Source: JBIIUJ01 sp044340025
GTDB taxonomy: Bacteria; Pseudomonadota; Alphaproteobacteria; Caulobacterales; Aquidulcibacteraceae
Direction: 5' to 3'
Length of the DNA: 9,633 nt
Assembly (NCBI GenBank): GCA_044340025.1
Contig: JBIIUJ010000099.1
Span: forward strand, 1-9,633
A program made the translations under genes and the position numbers. The notes beneath the pieces were generated by a model, which saw only the letters and a list, made by a program, of their open reading frames with translations, searched no databases and was not told the origin of the DNA. This document shows, in pieces, positions 5,688-9,633 of this stretch. Every line of letters starts with the position of its first letter. Position 1 is the stretch's first letter.

Positions 5688-6730
5688 AACAGGCCCGCCT
5701 TGTCGAGCGCCTCGATCGCGCGGGTCTGGCGGGCGCGATAGAAGTCAGGCGCGGGCGTCGTCACCGCGCCGCTTTCGTCCAGCAGCGCGCTACGCGGGGC
5801 GCCTTCCAGCCCGGCATAGGTCTCGGCAAACAGCGCCATCGGCAGCCGCGACCGGATGTTGCCAAGCCCCGGCCGGCGCCGCCAGCGCGCCAGAGCCGCC
5901 AGATCGATCTCGCCGGCGGCCGACATGCTTTCGCCCTGCGCCGCCTCGACAAGGGTGCGGCCATGAAAATCGACGATCTTCGAGTAGCCGTCGGCGGAGG
6001 CCTCCGGCGCCGGGCAGCCGGTGATGCCCGCCGTGTTGGCGCTGACCACATACGCCATGTTTTCGATCGCACGGGCGGCCTTGGCGATATTCTTGGGCGA
6101 AGTGGGGGCGCTGAGCGCGATCTCGCTGGTGGAATGCGCAAACACCTGCGCCCCACGGGCGCCGAAGGCGCGCACGATTTCGGGGTAAAGCACCTCTTCG
6201 GATGCGATCGGCGCGATCCTGCCCAGAGGCGTATCCGCGACAGGAAAGATCGCATCGGCGCCATAAGCGTCGAGATAGCGCTCCCAGATATCGAGCGGGC
6301 TTGGCCCATAGAGCGAAATCAGGCGCCGATAGCGATAGGCGAACGTGCCGTCCGGCGCGATCAGGCTGGATGTCTGGAGGTAGAGGGCGGGAAACAGCGC
6401 ATCCGTCTCATAGGCCGAGACAGCCAGATACACCCCTTGCCGGGCAGCCATCGCGCTGAGCGCGGCATACTCCGCCCCTGTCGGATCAAACGCGGCCTTG
6501 GCCCGCCAAAGCGGGGTGCTTTCGCCCATCGGAAAGCCGGTGAAGGCATATTCCGGCAGCACCACGAGCTTGATGTCATGGCCCATGAACCGGCGCGATG
6601 CTTCCAGCAGGCGATCGGCGCGCGCGATGGAGGCTGCGATGCGCGCTCGGGCGGCCTCCGGCGTCGCGTCCTGATTGACGGCGTCGCAAACGATCTGGAG
6701 CGGGAGCGCCCAATACGCGGGAATACTCAT
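5684..6730 (-). CDS. Nitrilase-superfamily (carbon-nitrogen hydrolase) protein with altered catalytic residues
   Basis: 348 residues, a normal length for nitrilase-like proteins. The fold is supported by LVVLPEYAFTGFPMG (55-69, catalytic Glu60), GVYLAVSAYE (99-108), SSLIAPDGTFAYRYRRLISLYG (121-142) and GRIAPIASEEVLYPEIVRAFGARGAQVFAHST (170 onward). Aligned by eye to the usual Glu-Lys-Cys triad, the Lys position is Arg136 (Y-R-R-L for Y-R-K-L) and the Cys position is Ser177 (S-E-E-V-L-Y-P-E for C-Y-D-L-R-F-P-E). I recall 'ASEE.LYPEI.R' in related database proteins, so the change may define a subfamily. A Cys-to-Ser form would not make the normal thioester, so amide or nitrile hydrolysis is doubtful. 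Start ATG 6728-6730 has AAAGGA about seven bases upstream. It is the first gene of an operon with GNAT and alpha/beta-hydrolase-like genes. Confidence 0.9.
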   Translation of the reverse strand: MSIPAYWALPLQIVCDAVNQDATPEAARARIAASIARADRLLEASRRFMGHDIKLVVLPEYAFTGFPMGESTPLWRAKAAFDPTGAEYAALSAMAARQGVYLAVSAYETDALFPALYLQTSSLIAPDGTFAYRYRRLISLYGPSPLDIWERYLDAYGADAIFPVADTPLGRIAPIASEEVLYPEIVRAFGARGAQVFAHSTSEIALSAPTSPKNIAKAARAIENMAYVVSANTAGITGCPAPEASADGYSKIVDFHGRTLVEAAQGESMSAAGEIDLAALARWRRRPGLGNIRSRLPMALFAETYAGLEGAPRSALLDESGAVTTPAPDFYRARQTRAIEALDKAGLL

Positions 6731-6865
6731 GCGCCGGTCCTTTCTTTCGCATCCCTTGAGGATGGTCGCCTCTGGTTCCATTGACCAAAGACAAAGCCGG
6801 GAGCGGCTTTGACGATGTCCATGTGTCGGGCTGGTTGGCAAGCGCAGCGGAGCAACGAACCACGG
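6731..6865. promoter_or_regulatory. Divergent regulatory region between the nitrilase-like operon and the membrane/FAD operon
   Basis: The 135 bases between two divergent starts must serve both operons. The left end carries the AAAGGA site of the nitrilase-like gene. The middle has TTGACC (6781-6786), a fair -35 hexamer for rightward transcription, but no good -10 lies about 17 bases on, so I do not call a promoter. A perfect hairpin sits at 6792-6811 (separate entry). If the membrane-protein gene starts at 6815 instead of 6866, the region shortens to 84 bases and the hairpin becomes part of its ribosome binding region. Confidence 0.45.
6792..6811. repeat. Perfect inverted repeat in the divergent region
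   Basis: CAAAGCCG (6792-6799), a four-base spacer GGAG, then CGGCTTTG (6804-6811): eight pairs with no mismatch. As DNA it could be an operator for a dimeric repressor, able to act on both divergent operons. As rightward RNA it would place a Shine-Dalgarno-like GGGAG partly in its loop, 11 bases before the in-frame ATG at 6815. It is not followed by a T-run in either direction, so it is not a typical intrinsic terminator. Confidence 0.6.
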
Positions 6866-7540
6866 ATGGATGGCGCACTCTTCGCACTCTTTCATATCCT
6901 GGTATTCGTCTATTGGCTGGGCGGGGATTTGGGGGCCTTCTATTCGAGCCGGTTCGTCACCGATGCGTCGCGGACCGAGAAGGAACGGATGCTGGCCGCC
7001 GGCATCGTCAATGCAGTCGATCTTGCCCCGCGCTTTTCCATGATCGCGGCCTTGCCCACGGGCCTTGCGCTTGGCGCGGTGAAGGGCTGGCTGCCGCTGC
7101 CGCTCTGGGCTGTGGGGCTGGCGTTTGCGGCCGCGGGGGTCTGGGCCTGGGTGGCCTGGACGCTGCATGTGAAGCATGGCCCGGGCGCGGAAGGTCTGAA
7201 AAAGGCCGACGAGATCTGGCGCTGGGCCTTTGCGGCGGGCCTGATCGGGCTTGGCGCGGCGATCCTGGCCCAGCTCTGGCCGGTGGCGCCTTTCATCGGG
7301 ATGAAGTGCCTGCTTCTGGCGGCGACCGTGCTTTTGGGCCTGCGCATCCGGGCTCAGCTCAAGGCCGAGTTCGGCCCCGCGCTGATGGCGATGATGCGCG
7401 ACGGCGCGACGCCTGAAACCGACGCCGCGCTTGCCCGCACCCTCGGCGCGGCGCGCCCGACCGTGATGATGATCTGGGCCTGCCTGCTGCTGGCGGCCTA
7501 TCTGGGGGTCGCCACCCCCACTTTCCCCTTCCTGCCCTGA
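6866..7540 (+). CDS. Multi-pass membrane protein of unknown function, paired with the FAD oxidoreductase
   Basis: 224 residues from ATG 6866. Hydrophobic stretches at roughly 5-25, 57-72, 78-101, 118-138, 142-161 and 197-216 predict five or six membrane helices. The first holds HILVFVYWLGGDLGAFYSS (10-28), with a His and a conserved-looking YWLGGDLG. His101 and His104 end the third, and DLAPRFSMIAALPTG (52-66) precedes the second. Paired membrane His residues could bind heme, but no CxxCH or other firm motif is present. I recall similar hypothetical proteins in alphaproteobacteria but no named family. In-frame ATGs at 6815 and 6821 would add a polar N-terminus of 15-17 residues; I prefer 6866 because the family-like sequence begins there, though GGAG at 6849-6852 is 13 bases away. 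The FAD enzyme gene starts 15 bases after the stop, so the two are surely one operon and may work together. Confidence 0.85.
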   Translation: MDGALFALFHILVFVYWLGGDLGAFYSSRFVTDASRTEKERMLAAGIVNAVDLAPRFSMIAALPTGLALGAVKGWLPLPLWAVGLAFAAAGVWAWVAWTLHVKHGPGAEGLKKADEIWRWAFAAGLIGLGAAILAQLWPVAPFIGMKCLLLAATVLLGLRIRAQLKAEFGPALMAMMRDGATPETDAALARTLGAARPTVMMIWACLLLAAYLGVATPTFPFLP

Positions 7541-7555
7541 GATGGAGCCATCCCG

Positions 7556-9145
7556 ATGCTGAACCCGGAGACCACCGCCGAACCCGACATCACCGCCGTT
7601 CTCACCCAGATCGTGGGCCGCGACCGGGTGTTGATCGACCCTGCAGACACCGCGCTCTACGCCCAGGACATCTTCTCCAAGGGCGAGCCGGTCTCGTGCG
7701 TGGTCTCGCCGCGCGACGCACAGGAGCTTTCGCGCGTGGTGCAGGCCGCCACCAGCCGTGGCATCGCCGTGGTGCCGCGCGGCGGCGGCATGAGCTACAC
7801 GGGCGGCTATCTCGCTGCCGAGGGCGGCTCGGTCCTGATCGACACAAGCCGGATGGATCGCATCCTCGAGATCAACGAGACCGACATGACCGTGACGGTC
7901 CAGTGCGGGGTGACGTGGAAGGCGCTTTATGAAGCGCTCAAGGAAAAGGGCCTGCGCACGCCGTTCTGGGGGCCGCTTTCGGGCATTTCCTCCACCATCG
8001 GCGGCGGGCTGTCCCAGAACAACGCCTTCTTCGGCGCCGGCCTCTATGGCACCACGGGGGAGAGCGTCACCTCGCTCACCGTGGTTCTGGCGGATGGCTC
8101 CATCCTCAAGACCGGGTCGGCCGGAACCAAGGGCGGCAAGCCCTTCTACCGCCACTATGGCCCCGATCTGACCGGCCTGTTCATGGGCGACACCGGCGCG
8201 CTGGGCTTCAAGGCGGAAGCGACCTTCCGGCTGATCAAGGCCCCCACCGCGGAGCGCTGGGCGAGCTTCGAGTTTTCAGACCACAAGAGCATCATCGCCG
8301 CCACCGCAGCCGTCGCGCGCGAGGGGCTGGCAAGCGAGGTGTGCGGCTTTGATCCCAATCTCGCCCGCGTGCGGATGAAGCGCGCCTCGCTTCTGGCAGA
8401 CGCCAAGACGTTCGTGAACGTGATCGCCGGCCAGAAGAACCTGCTGAAGGGCGTGGTGGAAGGCGCGAAGATGGCGATGGCCGGCCGCTCGTTCCTGGCG
8501 GATGCCTCCTACAGCCTGCATCTGGTGGTGGAGGGCCGCTCCGACGCGGGCGTGGACGCCGACATGGCCGTGCTGCGCAAGATCTGCCTAGGCCTTGGCG
8601 GCAAGGAGACCGAAAACACCATCCCGAAGGTGCTGCGCACCCTGCCGTTCACGCCGCTGAACAACATCATGGGCCCGGAGGGAGAGCGCTGGGCCCCAGT
8701 GCATGGCATCGTGGCCCATTCCGACGCGCTGGCGGCGTTTGAGGAGATCGAGGCGCTGTTCGCCTCCATGGCCGACCGGATGGAGAAAGCCGGCGTCTAT
8801 ACCGGCTACATGCTCACCACGATGAGCACCAACGCCTTCCTGATCGAGCCGGTCTTCTTCTGGCCGGGCGAGCGCTATGACATCCACGAAGCCACGATCG
8901 AGCCGCACTTCCTCGCCAAACTGCCCAAGCGCGACCACGACGCGGCGGCTCAAGCCATCGTCGATGAGGCGCGCGCGGCCATCAAGGGGATCTTCCTGAA
9001 GTTTGGCGGCGTGCACTTCCAGATCGGCAAGACCTATCCCTATCGCGAGGGGCGGACAGAAGCCGCCTGGGCGCTGCTGGAGGCGGTGAAGTCCGCTGTC
9101 GATCCGCAGCGGCGGGTGAACCCCGGCAGCCTGGGTCTGGACTGA
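7556..9145 (+). CDS. FAD-binding (PCMH-type) oxidoreductase, GlcD-like
   Basis: 529 residues. The N-terminal FAD domain has the PP-loop-like VVPRGGGMSYTGGYL (72-86), then LIDTSRMDRILEI (94-106), VQCGVTWKALYEAL (115-128), GPLSGISSTIGGGLSQN (139-155), LADGSILKTG (178-187) and FMGDTGALGF (209-218), all in the order of glycolate/D-lactate dehydrogenase-type flavoproteins (PF01565). The C-terminal half is the cap or substrate domain and ends in VDPQRRVNPGSLGL (515-528), matching the usual end of the family. GVHFQIGKTYPY (485-496) is near the active site in related enzymes. I see no N-terminal transit or Tat signal and no extra Fe-S domain, so electrons probably pass to oxygen, a quinone or a partner. 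The substrate, likely a hydroxy acid or alcohol, is not readable. ATG 7556 has GGAG at 7544-7547. The multi-pass protein just upstream is a plausible membrane partner. Confidence 0.92.
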   Translation: MLNPETTAEPDITAVLTQIVGRDRVLIDPADTALYAQDIFSKGEPVSCVVSPRDAQELSRVVQAATSRGIAVVPRGGGMSYTGGYLAAEGGSVLIDTSRMDRILEINETDMTVTVQCGVTWKALYEALKEKGLRTPFWGPLSGISSTIGGGLSQNNAFFGAGLYGTTGESVTSLTVVLADGSILKTGSAGTKGGKPFYRHYGPDLTGLFMGDTGALGFKAEATFRLIKAPTAERWASFEFSDHKSIIAATAAVAREGLASEVCGFDPNLARVRMKRASLLADAKTFVNVIAGQKNLLKGVVEGAKMAMAGRSFLADASYSLHLVVEGRSDAGVDADMAVLRKICLGLGGKETENTIPKVLRTLPFTPLNNIMGPEGERWAPVHGIVAHSDALAAFEEIEALFASMADRMEKAGVYTGYMLTTMSTNAFLIEPVFFWPGERYDIHEATIEPHFLAKLPKRDHDAAAQAIVDEARAAIKGIFLKFGGVHFQIGKTYPYREGRTEAAWALLEAVKSAVDPQRRVNPGSLGLD

Positions 9146-9193
9146 TCGCGCCCACGCCACCATCATCGCTACAGCGCGCGCAGGGAGGCGAGC

Positions 9194-9559
9194 ATGGAAG
9201 TGGGGACGAAGCTGGCTTGGGCGGCGCTGGCGCTCATCCATGCCGCCCCCGCTGCGGTGGTGTTTCGGCCCGCCCTGCTCGAACGGCTCTATCAGGTCGC
9301 GCCGCAAGGCGATCTGGGCGTTCTGCTTGTCCATCGCGGGGCGCTGTTTCTGGCGATCGTTGCGGGTTGCCTCTACGCCGCCTTCGAGCCCGACGCCCGG
9401 CGGGGCATGACGCTTGTGGTGGCGATCAGCGTGGTGTCGTTCCTCATCCTGTATGCTCGCGCCGGATTTCCGGCGGGCGCGCTGCGGCCGATCGCGGTCG
9501 GCGACGTTGTTGCGCTGGCCCCATTGATGTGGCTGGCGATAGCGGCTTGGCGGGCGTAA
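9194..9559 (+). CDS. Small four-helix membrane protein, unknown function
   Basis: 121 residues with four hydrophobic segments at about 7-25, 44-63, 72-90 and 99-119. Between the first two lie LLERLYQVAPQGDLGVLLVHRGALFL (28-53); the VHRGALFL stretch at the start of helix 2 looks like the conserved HRAvLFG-type signature of a small bacterial membrane family that I remember being mislabelled 'phosphopantetheine adenylyltransferase' in databases. No nucleotide-binding motif is visible, so that label should not be used. The start at 9194 follows a very strong AGGGAGG (9182-9188). It lies 48 bases after the FAD oxidoreductase on the same strand and could be the third gene of that operon, though the strong site and the spacer also allow separate control. 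A palindromic repeat follows about 40 bases after the stop. Confidence 0.85.
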   Translation: MEVGTKLAWAALALIHAAPAAVVFRPALLERLYQVAPQGDLGVLLVHRGALFLAIVAGCLYAAFEPDARRGMTLVVAISVVSFLILYARAGFPAGALRPIAVGDVVALAPLMWLAIAAWRA

Positions 9560-9597
9560 TCGGAACAAAGACGGCGCCAGGCGACACCTCAGACAGG

Positions 9598-9633
9598 ATT
9601 TCCTCTCCCCGGCGAAGGCCGGGGCCCATTTCA
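9598..9633. repeat. Palindromic intergenic repeat (second family), cut by window end
   Basis: The core is CCCCGGC (9607-9613), loop GAAG, GCCGGGG (9618-9624): a perfect seven-pair stem, flanked by TCCTCT on the left and CCCATTTCA on the right. This matches my memory of a common dispersed alphaproteobacterial repeat, which when read in reverse gives the familiar spurious peptide start MGPGLRRGEE. It differs from the repeat at the start of the window in both stem and loop. It sits downstream of the last gene, where it could also act as a weak transcription end, but there is no T-run. Confidence 0.65.

Noticed and set aside
6781..6810. TTGACC as a -35 box for the membrane/FAD operon
   Set aside because: No acceptable -10 hexamer occurs at 16-18 bases downstream; the hairpin occupies that position.
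6731..8155. Minus-strand extension of the nitrilase-like frame across the membrane and FAD genes
   Set aside because: It is rich in Arg/Gly/His/Ala with no domain, and lies antisense to two convincing genes. The ATG at 6728-6730 with AAAGGA is the real start.
8588..9568. 326-residue minus-strand open frame across the FAD and last membrane genes
   Set aside because: Composition is His/Arg/Gln-rich as expected for the complement of GC-rich coding sequence, with no motif; the plus-strand genes are well supported.
9444..9629. Short minus-strand frame beginning MGPGLRRGEE
   Set aside because: Its start is the translation of the terminal palindromic repeat, a known kind of spurious call, and the rest is antisense to the last membrane gene.

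Overview
The window is GC-rich, densely packed bacterial DNA. Gene content (a [4Fe-4S] endonuclease III, a DUF6491-type exported protein, sphingomonad/caulobacter-style hypothetical families) and two kinds of short GC-rich palindromic repeat at its edges suggest an alphaproteobacterium, perhaps of the Caulobacterales/Hyphomonadales or Sphingomonadales. I cannot fix the genus. No tRNA, rRNA, CRISPR array, transposase or prophage gene is visible.

Layout. Positions 2-238 (+) carry the C-terminus of an ATP-grasp-type protein. Its open frame runs through a palindromic repeat at about 1-78. This converges on, and overlaps by 76 bases, nth (endonuclease III, minus, 939-163). A structured 99-base divergent region separates nth from a rightward run of four genes: a HAD-family hydrolase (1039-1680), a SAM-dependent methyltransferase (1787-2866), an 89-residue unknown protein joined to it by an ATGA overlap (2863-3132), and a BVR-B/NmrA-like NAD(P)-binding protein (3139-3771).

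The next four genes run leftward, in transcription order: a nitrilase-superfamily protein (6730-5684), a GNAT acetyltransferase (5687-5136), a Tat-type exported alpha/beta-hydrolase-fold protein (5139-4246) and a DUF6491 protein (4176-3787). The first three are joined by two GTGA overlaps, so they are very likely one operon. The nitrilase-like protein appears to lack the catalytic Lys and Cys, and the hydrolase-fold protein lacks the nucleophile Ser. This makes the operon the most unusual part of the window.

A divergent region (6731-6865) with a perfect hairpin precedes a rightward set: a multi-pass membrane protein (6866-7540), a GlcD-like FAD-binding oxidoreductase (7556-9145) and a small four-helix membrane protein (9194-9559). 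The first two are 15 bases apart and may form a membrane-associated redox pair; that is inference. The window ends in a second palindromic repeat. Nearly all remaining long open frames are antisense shadows caused by high GC. I see no undescribed system that can be claimed outright; the strongest leads are the degenerate-active-site operon, the membrane/FAD pair, and the repeat lying in frame inside the ATP-grasp gene.
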